Assembly: GCA_964392365.1 (NCBI GenBank)
Contig: CAYMPH010000002.1
Coordinates: 124,001 to 188,000 of the forward strand
Direction of reading: 5' to 3'
Length of the DNA: 64,000 nt
Source: CAYMPH01 sp964392365
Lineage (GTDB): Bacteria; Spirochaetota; UBA4802; UBA5550
The notes beneath the pieces are model-generated. The model saw only the letters and a list, made by a program, of their open reading frames with translations. It was not told where the DNA came from and did not search any database. The translations under genes were made by a program, and so were the position numbers. Position 1 is the stretch's first letter; each line of letters starts with the position of its first letter. Positions 54,470 through 63,402 of this stretch are shown here, piece by piece.

Positions 54470-55201
54470 TTGAAAAGATATATAATTCTTGTTGTATCGC
54501 TTCTTTCTCTTTCAGCGGTTATATATATAATTCAGATAAATATATTTCACAAGCAGGAGGATACTTTTTTTTATCTTCTGCAAGACCTGGCATTTGTTCC
54601 AATGCAGATTCTGATAGTAACGCTGATTGTTGACAGACTTCTCGACAGACAGGCAAAAAAATCTCTGCTTCAGAAACTGAATATGGTAATCGGCGTTTTT
54701 TTCAGCGAAATCGGCAGCGATTTAATAATAAATTTTTCCGGAAGAACTGAAAATTTCAGCGGACTTTCTTCAGAGCTTCTTGTTTCATCTGATTGGGACG
54801 ATAAAAAATTCAATGAAAAAATAAAAAAACTTAAAGAATATCCATATATAATTAATCTGACTACTGCCTCTCTTGATGAATTAAAAAATTATCTGATTTC
54901 AAAAAGAGGAGACCTGATGAACCTTCTTGAGAATCCGAACCTTCTCGAGCATGAAACCTTTACAGATCTTCTCTGGGCTGTATTCCATCTAACGGACGAA
55001 CTTCTGCATAGAACTGACTTCAGTATTTTGCCTGAAAGTGATCTCAATCATCTGAAAGTTGATATTGTCAGAGCCTACAGACTTATTGTGGTTGAATGGC
55101 TCGCTTATATGAAACATCTTAAAAAAGATTATCCGTATTTATTTTCAATTGCTGTCCGGACCAATACGTTTAATCCGGATTCTGATATAATTGTCCGGTA
55201 G
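54470..55201 (+). CDS. Membrane protein of unknown function
   Basis: A 243-residue protein starting at TTG 54470 with two N-terminal hydrophobic segments (IILVVSLLSLSAVIYIIQIN and LAFVPMQILIVTLIVDRLLD), then a large cytoplasmic helical domain (FTDLLWAVFHLTDELLHRTD, VDIVRAYRLIVVEWLAYMKH). I do not recognise the family, but its pattern of conserved-looking acidic helices suggests a real fold. It is followed by a FecR-domain gene 75 bases away. Confidence 0.75.
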   Translation: MKRYIILVVSLLSLSAVIYIIQINIFHKQEDTFFYLLQDLAFVPMQILIVTLIVDRLLDRQAKKSLLQKLNMVIGVFFSEIGSDLIINFSGRTENFSGLSSELLVSSDWDDKKFNEKIKKLKEYPYIINLTTASLDELKNYLISKRGDLMNLLENPNLLEHETFTDLLWAVFHLTDELLHRTDFSILPESDLNHLKVDIVRAYRLIVVEWLAYMKHLKKDYPYLFSIAVRTNTFNPDSDIIVR

Positions 55202-55276
55202 TTATAATTTAGAAGAAACACGGAAAATAATTATTTTAAATGAATTTTAAAATCAAATAAAACCGGAGAATGCGAA

Positions 55277-55948
55277 TTGATTTATGATGAAAAAAATCAG
55301 CCGGATAGAAATACTGATATCACTTCAAGCGGCCGGATAAACAGATTTTCCGGATTTTTGAATCCTTTTATTGGTGCTTTTGTAATTATTGGGTTTGTTG
55401 CAATTGTATATTTATTTTACTCTTCATTTTATAAAGATGAAGAAAAAAAAATATCCTATAAAGGCCTGTATGGCGACACTTTAGTTAATGGCGTGATATT
55501 TGATGAAATCCTTATCTCATCAGGAGATAAAATTAAAACAAAATCCGACAGCTCATCTGAAATTGAAATCGAGAAAATGTTTTTTATTAACATTTATCCT
55601 GATTCAGAAATTGAAGTTGAAAACAGTTTCTATTCAAAAAAATATAAGCTTAATGTTTTTAATTTTAAAATAAATTCTGGAACAATATACGCGAAATTTG
55701 AAAAATCAGCTGATTTGAATTACAGATTCATAACTAAAGATGCGAAGATAGAATCCATTGGAACAGAATTTTTAATTGAGATAACAAAAGATGGAACAAT
55801 GGTTGTTGTAACTGATGGCAGCCTGTCTGTTACCTGCTTAAAAACCGGTGAAACAAAAACAGCTCTTGCGGATAAAATATTTACTGTTAAAGATAGCATT
55901 GAAGTGTCCGAGGTAGATAAATCAATCGAGGCTGAAGAGTCAAAGTGA
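55277..55948 (+). CDS. FecR-domain membrane protein
   Basis: A 223-residue protein with one membrane helix (AFVIIGFVAIVYLFYSSFYK, residues about 35-54) and an extracytoplasmic FecR-like beta domain. The domain is marked by GDKIKTKSDSSSEIEIEK, then INIYPDSEIEVEN, INSGTIYAKF and GTEFLIEI. FecR domains bind other envelope proteins; here no sigma factor is adjacent, so it is not the classical anti-sigma arrangement. Start TTG 55277 has GGAG 14-11 bases upstream; no ATG fits the frame. Confidence 0.82.
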   Translation: MIYDEKNQPDRNTDITSSGRINRFSGFLNPFIGAFVIIGFVAIVYLFYSSFYKDEEKKISYKGLYGDTLVNGVIFDEILISSGDKIKTKSDSSSEIEIEKMFFINIYPDSEIEVENSFYSKKYKLNVFNFKINSGTIYAKFEKSADLNYRFITKDAKIESIGTEFLIEITKDGTMVVVTDGSLSVTCLKTGETKTALADKIFTVKDSIEVSEVDKSIEAEESK

Positions 55949-56005
55949 CTTGTCTTCTGCTTCAGTCTCCCATTTTCTTCATTTACCGTCTGCAATAATT
56001 AAAAA

Positions 56006-56758
56006 TTATTTTTTTGAACAAATAGGGCAGCCCTGCAATCGAAGAGGTTTTTCAAGACGGCTTTTATTAAGTATAGCTTCATCCTGGAAAATATCAAATG
56101 ATTTGCCATCTGCAGAAACAGTTCCATTGCTTATAATAATCGTTCTTTCGCAGACATCAACAGCAAGATCAAGATCGTGTGTTGCTATTATTTTTGTATG
56201 CTTAAATCCTTTAAGCAGCTCAATCAGATTTTTACGCGAATGCGGATCAAGATTTGAACTTGGCTCATCCATAACAAGAATATCCGGGTTCATTGATAGA
56301 ACTGTAGCTATTGCCACGGATCTTTTTTCCCCGCCGGAAAGTTTATAAGTAGGCCTGCTGATTAAATGCGATGCTCCGACAACTTCAAGGGTTTTAATAA
56401 CGCGTTCTTTGATTTCATCATGCGGCAGACCCAGATTCATCGGACCAAACGCGACATCATCAAAAACTGTGGGCATGAAAAGCTGATCATCGGAATCCTG
56501 GAATACCATGCCTACTGTTTTTCTTACAGAATTGAGATTGTCTTTTGTGACAGGATAATCTCCGATTCTGATTTCACCTTTTGATGGAACAAGAGAGCCG
56601 TTCAGATGCATAAGAAGAGTGGATTTGCCTGCGCCGTTTGCGCCGACAATCGCCACAGATTCACCATGCGTTATCCGGAAAGAGATCCCGCTTAGAGCCT
56701 CTTTCCCGTCAGGGTATGAAAAATACAGATCTTTTACTTCAACAATATGATGACTCAT
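56006..56758 (-). CDS. cbiO: CbiO/EcfA-type ABC transporter ATPase
   Basis: A 250-residue ABC ATPase of the energy-coupling factor (ECF) group. Walker A GANGAGKST is at residues 39-47, the Q-loop at GMVFQDSDDQLFMP, signature LSGGEKRSVAIA, and Walker B DILVMDEPSSNLDP. The C-terminus ends in GCPICSKK. The gene overlaps the CbiQ-type permease gene by one base. Cobalt, nickel or vitamin uptake is likely; the substrate-binding component is not encoded here. Confidence 0.93.
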   Translation of the reverse strand: MSHHIVEVKDLYFSYPDGKEALSGISFRITHGESVAIVGANGAGKSTLLMHLNGSLVPSKGEIRIGDYPVTKDNLNSVRKTVGMVFQDSDDQLFMPTVFDDVAFGPMNLGLPHDEIKERVIKTLEVVGASHLISRPTYKLSGGEKRSVAIATVLSMNPDILVMDEPSSNLDPHSRKNLIELLKGFKHTKIIATHDLDLAVDVCERTIIISNGTVSADGKSFDIFQDEAILNKSRLEKPLRLQGCPICSKK

Positions 56759-57528
56759 CAGAAAAACCTCTCAATTTGCGAACCAAGCATCTCAGGCAGA
56801 TTGAAAATTCTGCTAATAATAAAATATAATACCCATGAACTAATAAATAAAATTTCTTTGTACCCGATATTCATGTTCGATGAAATTCTTATATTCCCGT
56901 CAAATCCGCGGCAGCACATTGCAAGATAAATTCTTCTTGCCCTGTCAATCGTTCGTAACAGCAGCGTTCCGATAAAAGGGCCGTAATGTATAATACCTTT
57001 GCCTTTGATGCCGAATGATCTCAGTGAACGTGCCCTGAGCATTCTTGATGCTTCTTCTGCCATTACAAAAATATATCTGTATAAAAATAAAAGCTGAACT
57101 GCAAATAATTTGGGCATGCCCATTTTTTCCGCTGCCATGCACACAGCGTTAAATCCGGTGGAAGCTATGAGCGCGATTACTGAAGTTACTGTCATGAAAA
57201 AACGGAGCATTATTGAAAAAAATGAAATCCATCCGTCGGATATTCCGATTATGCCGATATGCATGGATATATTCTGATTGAGTATGGGATTGAAAACTGC
57301 AATCATCAGAGCGAACGGTGATACAATTAATACTTTTTTCAGGATATATAAAACCGGAAGGCCGCCTGCACTTAATAAAAAAACAGGATAAAGTATTAAT
57401 GGAATCATGGCTGAAATATCATGCTTGTTAAATGAAACAGTAAAAATTATATATGCTAAAGTTGTAAGAAGTTTTATGCGAGGATCAAGCTTATGAACAA
57501 AACTGTTTCCGCTGGATAGTGTATCCAT
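56758..57528 (-). CDS. cbiQ: CbiQ/EcfT-type transporter permease
   Basis: A 256-residue membrane protein of the CbiQ/EcfT family with five or six helices. The N-terminal FVHKLDPRIKLLTTLAYIIF and the conserved cytoplasmic A-R-G signatures (MLRARSLRSFGIKG and AMCCRGFDG) match the coupling helices. It links the ATPase to a substrate-binding S component. CbiM/CbiN or another S gene is not adjacent, as the upstream neighbour is an HD hydrolase gene. The ribosome site is weak. I searched the 186-base leader for a cobalamin riboswitch and saw none. Confidence 0.9.
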   Translation of the reverse strand: MDTLSSGNSFVHKLDPRIKLLTTLAYIIFTVSFNKHDISAMIPLILYPVFLLSAGGLPVLYILKKVLIVSPFALMIAVFNPILNQNISMHIGIIGISDGWISFFSIMLRFFMTVTSVIALIASTGFNAVCMAAEKMGMPKLFAVQLLFLYRYIFVMAEEASRMLRARSLRSFGIKGKGIIHYGPFIGTLLLRTIDRARRIYLAMCCRGFDGNIRISSNMNIGYKEILFISSWVLYFIISRIFNLPEMLGSQIERFF

Positions 57529-57714
57529 GTAGCCTATAGTTAATAGAGATGTTTCAATTCGTGAAATGGCGATCTCTCCATGGTGATTCTGTAGTGAAAA
57601 TTATTCCCAGCATTTTGATTTTTGCAAATGAGTCCGGTAACACGAAAATATTATTGTTAGCATTGGTCAAGTAAATAATTAAAGAAGCTGATATCTTTTT
57701 TATATGAAATAAGG

Positions 57715-58395
57715 CTATATTCCATCTGATATTTCTTTTTTCAATGTTTTAAAAAAAAGCTTCATGAAATCATCTCTTTCGATTGCTATTCTTTTTCCTT
57801 CTTCAGTAAACATTCTGTTTTTAATGTGTTTCAGCTTAACTTCATATTCTCTGAAAGCAGTATCTTCTTCTGAGTAGGCGCTTGAGGCTGAAATATCTTC
57901 TGAATGGTTATGAAGTTTTGCGCCGACTTCTCCTGAAAACAGAAAAGCGCGGCCGATTCCAACTGCGCCGATTGAATCGAGTTTATCTGCATCGAAAAGT
58001 ATTTTTGCTTCAATGGTCGGTTCAGTATTTATTTCCTGACTGCCTGAATCATTTTTTTTTCTGAACCTGTGGAATTTAATGCACTCTGAAACATGGCTGG
58101 ATTTTTTTTCATCAAGACCTATTGAAGTGAGGTAGCTGAAAGATTCCTGCGCTCCCTTTTCAGCATGACAGATTTTACCTTTGGATCTGTCTTCTTGTTC
58201 GCGGCAGATATCGTGAAGAAGCGCTGCAAGTTTTATTATAAAATTATCTGATGCGGGCTCTTTGGCTGAAATTTTATCCGCGAGGCCTGCAACGCGAAGA
58301 ACATGATCCCAGCCATGACTTGGAGATACGCCTGCCATTCTTTCCTGCGCGAATTGTTTTGTTTTGGCTAATATGCGGTTTTCTTCATCAGTCAT
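57715..58395 (-). CDS. HD-domain phosphohydrolase
   Basis: A 226-residue HD-domain protein of the YedJ-like group. The motif pieces are SHGWDHVLRVAGLA (H..DH), LAALLHDICRE (HD), CIKFHRF, and the aspartate in LFDADKLDSIGAVG. Metal-dependent phosphohydrolase; substrate unknown. Its 3' end faces the cbiQ leader, and its start is three bases from the end of lepA on the same strand, so it is likely transcribed with lepA. Confidence 0.88.
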   Translation of the reverse strand: MTDEENRILAKTKQFAQERMAGVSPSHGWDHVLRVAGLADKISAKEPASDNFIIKLAALLHDICREQEDRSKGKICHAEKGAQESFSYLTSIGLDEKKSSHVSECIKFHRFRKKNDSGSQEINTEPTIEAKILFDADKLDSIGAVGIGRAFLFSGEVGAKLHNHSEDISASSAYSEEDTAFREYEVKLKHIKNRMFTEEGKRIAIERDDFMKLFFKTLKKEISDGI

Positions 58396-58397
58396 AT

Positions 58398-60194
58398 CTA
58401 ATTAATCTTGAGTATTGTAAGGAACGCTTCCTGCGGAATTTCAACTGAACCAACCAGTTTCATTCTTTTCTTTCCTTCTTTCTGTTTCTCAAGCAGTTTT
58501 CTTTTTCTTGAAATGTCCCCGCCGTAGCATTTTGCAGTAACGTTTTTTCTTAGAGCTGAAATGTTTTCCCGCGCAATAATTTTCGCGCCTACAGCAGCCT
58601 GCAGCGCAACCTTGAACTGGTGCTTTGGAATTATATCAGTCAGCTTTTCGATAATATCCTTGCCTCGCTGATGAGCTTTATCTGTATGAACTATAAATGA
58701 TAATGCATCAACTGATTCGCCATTAACAAGAATATCAACCTTCACCATTTTCGATGGACGGAAATCTTTCAGTTCGTAGTCGAATGAAGCATAACCCTTT
58801 GAGCAGGATTTAAGCTTGTCGTAGAAATTAAAAACAATCTCAGCAAGAGGAAGTTCATAGTGAAGCTGAACCCTTTTGGTATCTATATATTCCATATTTT
58901 TATGAATGCCTCTGCTTTCAGTCACAAGAGCCATGATGTTCCCGACATAGTCTGTAGGTGTGACAATGTGAGCATCAACAAAAGGTTCCGATATCGTATC
59001 TATAAAAGCCGGATCAGGCAGCTTAACTGGATTGTCTATTGTTAAAACTTCCCCGGATGCCATTTTAATTTTATATATAACGCTCGGGGATGTGCTCACG
59101 AGAGCAAGATCGAATTCTCTCTCAAGCCGTTCCTGAACAATCTCCATATGAAGAAGGCCCAGATAGCCGCATCTGAAGCCGAATCCGAGAGCATATGAAT
59201 TATCAGGCTCATAAAGTAAAGATGCGTCATTCAGACGTAGTTTAAGCAAAGCATCTTTTAAATTTTCGTAATCATCGCTGAACATCGGATAAAGCCCTGA
59301 GAAAACCATGGACTTGGCTTCCTTGAACCCTTTGAGCACCGGAGTGTTGGGAGCAGAGGTCGATATTATCGTGTCCCCGATCTTCGTGTCTGCAACTGAT
59401 TTTATTCCGGCAATAATGTATCCGACATCACCAGGAGTGAGAGAATCTTTCTTTTCCATTGTCAGCCTGAAAATTCCAACCTCTGAAACAGTGAAATCCT
59501 TTGCAGTTGAAAAAAGCCTTATGCGGTCGTCTTTTTTAATAGTACCGTCGAATACCCTTACCTTGATGATAGCGCCTAAATATTTGTCAAAATATGAATC
59601 GAATATAAGCGCCTGCAGAGGAGCATTTGGATCTCCTTTTGGAGGAGGTATGATTTCAATAATTTTTTCCAGAAGCTCTTCAACTCCTGTGCCGACTTTT
59701 GCTGATGTTAAAACAGCGATTTCCGGATCGAGCCCGAGGCTCTGCTTGATGCTGCGTTTCGCCATATCAACATCTGCTGCAGGCATGTCGATTTTATTAA
59801 TAACCGGAAGAATTTCAAGATCGTTTTCAAGCGCCAGATATAAATTGGCAATTGTCTGAGCTTCCACTCCCTGAGTCGCATCAATTATCAGAATTACACC
59901 GTCGCAGGCTGCAAGCGCCCTTGAAACTTCGTATGTGAAATCAACGTGTCCGGGAGTGTCTATGAGATTCAGAATATAATTATCGCCGCTTTTTGAAATA
60001 TAGTCAAGGGTTATGCAGTTAGCCTTGATTGTTATGCCTCTTTCTCTTTCTATATCCATGTTATCGAGAATCTGAGCCATCATATCGCGCTTTGAAACAA
60101 GGTTGCATTTTTCAATGAGCCTGTCTGCAAGTGTGGATTTGCCGTGATCAATATGCGCAATAATAGAGAAATTTCTAATATGTTTGAGGTCCAT
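58398..60194 (-). CDS. lepA: Elongation factor 4 (LepA)
   Basis: A 598-residue translational GTPase, full length. The G1 motif AHIDHGKSTLADRL is at the N-terminus, with DTPGHVD (G3) and INKIDMPAAD (G4) following. The C-terminal LepA-specific domain is seen in ENISALRKNVTAKCYGGDIS and KKRMKLVGSVEIPQEAFL. It back-translocates stalled ribosomes or aids initiation-complex assembly under stress. No partner gene is needed. Confidence 0.98.
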   Translation of the reverse strand: MDLKHIRNFSIIAHIDHGKSTLADRLIEKCNLVSKRDMMAQILDNMDIERERGITIKANCITLDYISKSGDNYILNLIDTPGHVDFTYEVSRALAACDGVILIIDATQGVEAQTIANLYLALENDLEILPVINKIDMPAADVDMAKRSIKQSLGLDPEIAVLTSAKVGTGVEELLEKIIEIIPPPKGDPNAPLQALIFDSYFDKYLGAIIKVRVFDGTIKKDDRIRLFSTAKDFTVSEVGIFRLTMEKKDSLTPGDVGYIIAGIKSVADTKIGDTIISTSAPNTPVLKGFKEAKSMVFSGLYPMFSDDYENLKDALLKLRLNDASLLYEPDNSYALGFGFRCGYLGLLHMEIVQERLEREFDLALVSTSPSVIYKIKMASGEVLTIDNPVKLPDPAFIDTISEPFVDAHIVTPTDYVGNIMALVTESRGIHKNMEYIDTKRVQLHYELPLAEIVFNFYDKLKSCSKGYASFDYELKDFRPSKMVKVDILVNGESVDALSFIVHTDKAHQRGKDIIEKLTDIIPKHQFKVALQAAVGAKIIARENISALRKNVTAKCYGGDISRKRKLLEKQKEGKKRMKLVGSVEIPQEAFLTILKIN

Positions 60195-60275
60195 TTATGT
60201 TTGTTTCCAGTTGTTTTAATTTGAATTTTGTTTAAAGAAGATTTACGCGGGCTTTAAGGCAAGTATTTTTTTATA

Positions 60276-62303
60276 TCATTTGAAAGCTTCTGAATCAATC
60301 TTTTCATATATTTTTTCGCTTATGAACAGGTCAACAAGCGATTTGTCGAGTTTGCCTTTATCCGCTTCTTCATTGAGTATTTTAAGAACTATATTTAATG
60401 GAACGGCTTTTTTATAAGGCCGGTCTTTAGCTGATAGAGCATCGTAAATATCCGCAATTGCCATCATCCTGGATTGGAGTGATATGCTATCCAGTCCTTT
60501 TAATCCGTCCGGATAACCTGATCCATCAAGCATCTCGTGATGCCTGAGAGCAATTTCAGGGATATTTTTATATTCCGGAGGCCATGGGATTTTACTTACA
60601 AATTTATAGGTATGTACAACGTGCGTTTCAATCTCTTTCCTTTCATCAGGATTCAGGCTTCCTCTTTTTATTGTAAGATTGGTTTTATTTGAATCAGTAA
60701 TGACATCTATTGTATTTCCGTTTAAATCCTTGCACTCAATATCTTCAATTTCCTTTATAATCGAATTAAGTGTGGCTACAGGATCTTCATCCATGAGTGT
60801 AGGTTCGTTAAGAAGGCTGATTTTATTTTTTATTTCAATTATCTTTTCCAGCTTGGATTTTTTTTCTTTTTTATTTTCTTCAGCTTCCATTTTCTTGATA
60901 TCAATATTCTGCTCTGAATCGAACAGCTCGATTTCCCTGTTGAGATAAAAAAGCTCAACATATCTGTAAAGATAATCAAGTCTCATCAGCAGATTTTCAA
61001 GATCCTCAGGGAATAATTTTTTGGCTTTTTTAAATATATTGAGATCAATATATACCTTTCCGAAGTCGTGGAGAAGAGCTGCAAATTCAAGTTCTCTTAA
61101 ACTGTTTTCAGTGAATTTTATTTTTTCAAAATTACCGCTTCCGCTTTTATCGATTGCTTTGGCCATGTATTTGCATATTTCAGAAACCCTGAATGAATGT
61201 CCGGACGTGGCCGGATCCCGCGATTCAATGGCTGTTACAGATGCCTTGACGAATTCTTCAAACTGATGCTGTATCTGTTTTATAAGTTTATTGTTTTCAA
61301 TGGATACTGCAGCCTGGCCTGCAATTGCTTCAAGGAGGTTGTCGTATTTTTTATCAAAAGTCACTACGTATTTATCGAAGTCCTCTTTGTCTATGAGCTT
61401 AATCGAGAAAGCCTCATTTTCAATCTGGCCTTTGTTTGCCATGTCTTCTTTACTGTTAAGCAGCTGAATGACACCGGTTATTTCGTCCAGATGATTTTTC
61501 ATCGGTACAACGAGCATGGATCTTGAAATATAGCTGTGAGTTTTATCGAAGAATGAGTTAAATGAATAAGGCGCAAATTCTGATATATGATATGCATCAG
61601 GTATATTAAGAACTTCACCTGTCACTGCAACATATCCTGCAATTGATGATTTATCAATGTCCATTACAAATTCTTCAAGAGGTATATCCCTTGAAAAAGT
61701 ATGTGAGAATTTAAATCTCAGTTTCCTGCCGTTTTTTTCATCATCCTCAACAAGATAAATACTTCCTGCATCTGCCCCGGTAATTTTTTTGCTTAAAAAG
61801 AGAATAAGCCTCAAGAGCTTGTCAGGATCTTTTTCGCTTGAAAGAGATTTTCCGATATTGATCAGGTCTTCCTGATCCTGATGAGTATCGAGGAGTTTTG
61901 ACATGTATCTGTTTTTTAATGATTCATTTTCGTAATATTCCTCTATTACCGAAAAAGATTTTCTTAATATAAATGCAAACTCAACGGAAGAAATCTTATT
62001 TATTTTATAATCAGAAATATGATATAGCCTTGATAGATTATTGGCTGCAATTTTTTCTTCAGATCCGAAAATTACCAGCTGGTAATATATTTTTGAATAT
62101 GGGACTATATTCAGGTATTTATTTATTGTTTGATATTCATCGTGTGTTATAAAAATTACTGTTTTGAGAGGAGTTTGTTTTTTTTCAGATATGATTCTGT
62201 CTATTTCAGCAGAGATATTGTCAGTTATTATGATATGGTAATCATTTTTATCGGGAAATGTTATCAATGATTCCGTCTGTTTTGAAATAATAACTGTTTT
62301 CAT
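60276..62303 (-). CDS. GAF plus HD-GYP signalling protein
   Basis: A 675-residue protein. The first 130 residues look receiver-like or sensory (not recognised with certainty). A GAF domain covers about 145-340 (LRLILFLSKKITGADAGSIY, SIAGYVAVTGEVLNIPDAYH). A C-terminal HD-GYP domain follows, with LLHDFGKVYIDL and the second motif HHEMLDGSGYPDG in the final 100 residues. Between them lies an extra segment of about 140 residues rich in K and E (MEAEENKKEKKSKLEKIIEI), longer than usual for the family. It probably hydrolyses cyclic di-GMP in response to a small molecule bound by the GAF domain. Confidence 0.87.
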   Translation of the reverse strand: MKTVIISKQTESLITFPDKNDYHIIITDNISAEIDRIISEKKQTPLKTVIFITHDEYQTINKYLNIVPYSKIYYQLVIFGSEEKIAANNLSRLYHISDYKINKISSVEFAFILRKSFSVIEEYYENESLKNRYMSKLLDTHQDQEDLINIGKSLSSEKDPDKLLRLILFLSKKITGADAGSIYLVEDDEKNGRKLRFKFSHTFSRDIPLEEFVMDIDKSSIAGYVAVTGEVLNIPDAYHISEFAPYSFNSFFDKTHSYISRSMLVVPMKNHLDEITGVIQLLNSKEDMANKGQIENEAFSIKLIDKEDFDKYVVTFDKKYDNLLEAIAGQAAVSIENNKLIKQIQHQFEEFVKASVTAIESRDPATSGHSFRVSEICKYMAKAIDKSGSGNFEKIKFTENSLRELEFAALLHDFGKVYIDLNIFKKAKKLFPEDLENLLMRLDYLYRYVELFYLNREIELFDSEQNIDIKKMEAEENKKEKKSKLEKIIEIKNKISLLNEPTLMDEDPVATLNSIIKEIEDIECKDLNGNTIDVITDSNKTNLTIKRGSLNPDERKEIETHVVHTYKFVSKIPWPPEYKNIPEIALRHHEMLDGSGYPDGLKGLDSISLQSRMMAIADIYDALSAKDRPYKKAVPLNIVLKILNEEADKGKLDKSLVDLFISEKIYEKIDSEAFK

Positions 62304-62450
62304 ATTTGTTTATCTATCACAATCATCTGCAGCAGTCAATAATTAATTTATTCTTGACTGTGAAAGTTTTATAAATAACATAACAGAATAAAATTCAAAA
62401 TTATAAATACAATTAATATCAGTAATAAATGGGAAAAACCGGAGATTTGA

Positions 62451-63275
62451 ATGAATATACCAGATGCACTTGATCAGATCGGCGAATCTTTAATATCAGC
62501 TCTTGAATATAAGCAATATCCGGTTGAAGCGCTGGAGAAATCACTTAATTATATTGATGAGATTTCTCAAAATCCTGAAATTATTTCTGAGTGTGAGAAG
62601 TATTTTAAATCAGAAGAAAGCAGTTATGTGCTCTTTTATATTTCCAATACATTGTATAATTTAAAAACAAAGAGCCAGATAACTCTAAATCCGGAAACAA
62701 TGAAATGGCTTACGAGTGTATGGAAGAATTTTATCAGCAGAAATAAAAAATATCAGGAAAAATATCCTCTTATCGATGAATATAGAAAAGAATTCGAGGC
62801 ATTTTTTCCTGCTGGAAGTGTTTTTGTAAATCAGATAGAAAATGTTCAGTTTATTAAAGACAGATACATTAAGGTTAAAAATTCACAGGATCTCATCAAG
62901 GGCCTTGAACAATTCCATCAATCTATTAATGAATTGAAAGGCTGGATGAAGCCAACTTACTTTTTTATGCTGGATTATTATTATGAAAGAAGACTTAAAA
63001 CCGGCCAGGATAATATCAATGCGGTTCTTCTTGAAAGGGAAGGCCTGTGGGGTTTCGGTGAAACGGGATATTCTTACGGAGAGATATCTGTAATGAATAC
63101 CCAGGCACTGGCATTCCTTGAAGGCATTTATCTTATTTTGAAAAAAACAGATACTTCAAAAAGAATTATCATACTGGACGGTAAACAGAAATTTTTAAGC
63201 GTTCCTGAAATATACAACCGTTATGTTGAAAGTCTCGCAGCATCAAAAAAAGAAATTGTAGGCATGAAGTCATAG
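62451..63275 (+). CDS. Hypothetical helical protein
   Basis: A 274-residue cytoplasmic protein, predicted mainly helical, with no signal or membrane segment (ISQNPEIISECEKYFKSEES, LEQFHQSINELKGWMKPTYF). I do not recognise the family. CCGGAGATTTGA before the ATG supports the start. It is divergent from the GAF/HD-GYP gene, 147 bases away. Confidence 0.75.
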   Translation: MNIPDALDQIGESLISALEYKQYPVEALEKSLNYIDEISQNPEIISECEKYFKSEESSYVLFYISNTLYNLKTKSQITLNPETMKWLTSVWKNFISRNKKYQEKYPLIDEYRKEFEAFFPAGSVFVNQIENVQFIKDRYIKVKNSQDLIKGLEQFHQSINELKGWMKPTYFFMLDYYYERRLKTGQDNINAVLLEREGLWGFGETGYSYGEISVMNTQALAFLEGIYLILKKTDTSKRIIILDGKQKFLSVPEIYNRYVESLAASKKEIVGMKS

Positions 63276-63402
63276 GATCTTTGCTGATAATTTAATAATA
63301 AATATTTGCCATAGAGGCGCAGAATTACTGAATTTTTTATACCGTTTTTCTTAATAAAGTGAAATAGTGATTTTAAAAATTTAATAAAGGTTGTTATATA
63401 CT

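Noticed and set aside
57529..57714. Cobalamin riboswitch upstream of cbiQ
   Set aside because: No B12-box-like conserved segment is visible on the minus strand.
59308..59859. A 183-residue open frame on the plus strand inside lepA
   Set aside because: It is the complement of a conserved lepA region; the protein has no recognisable features.
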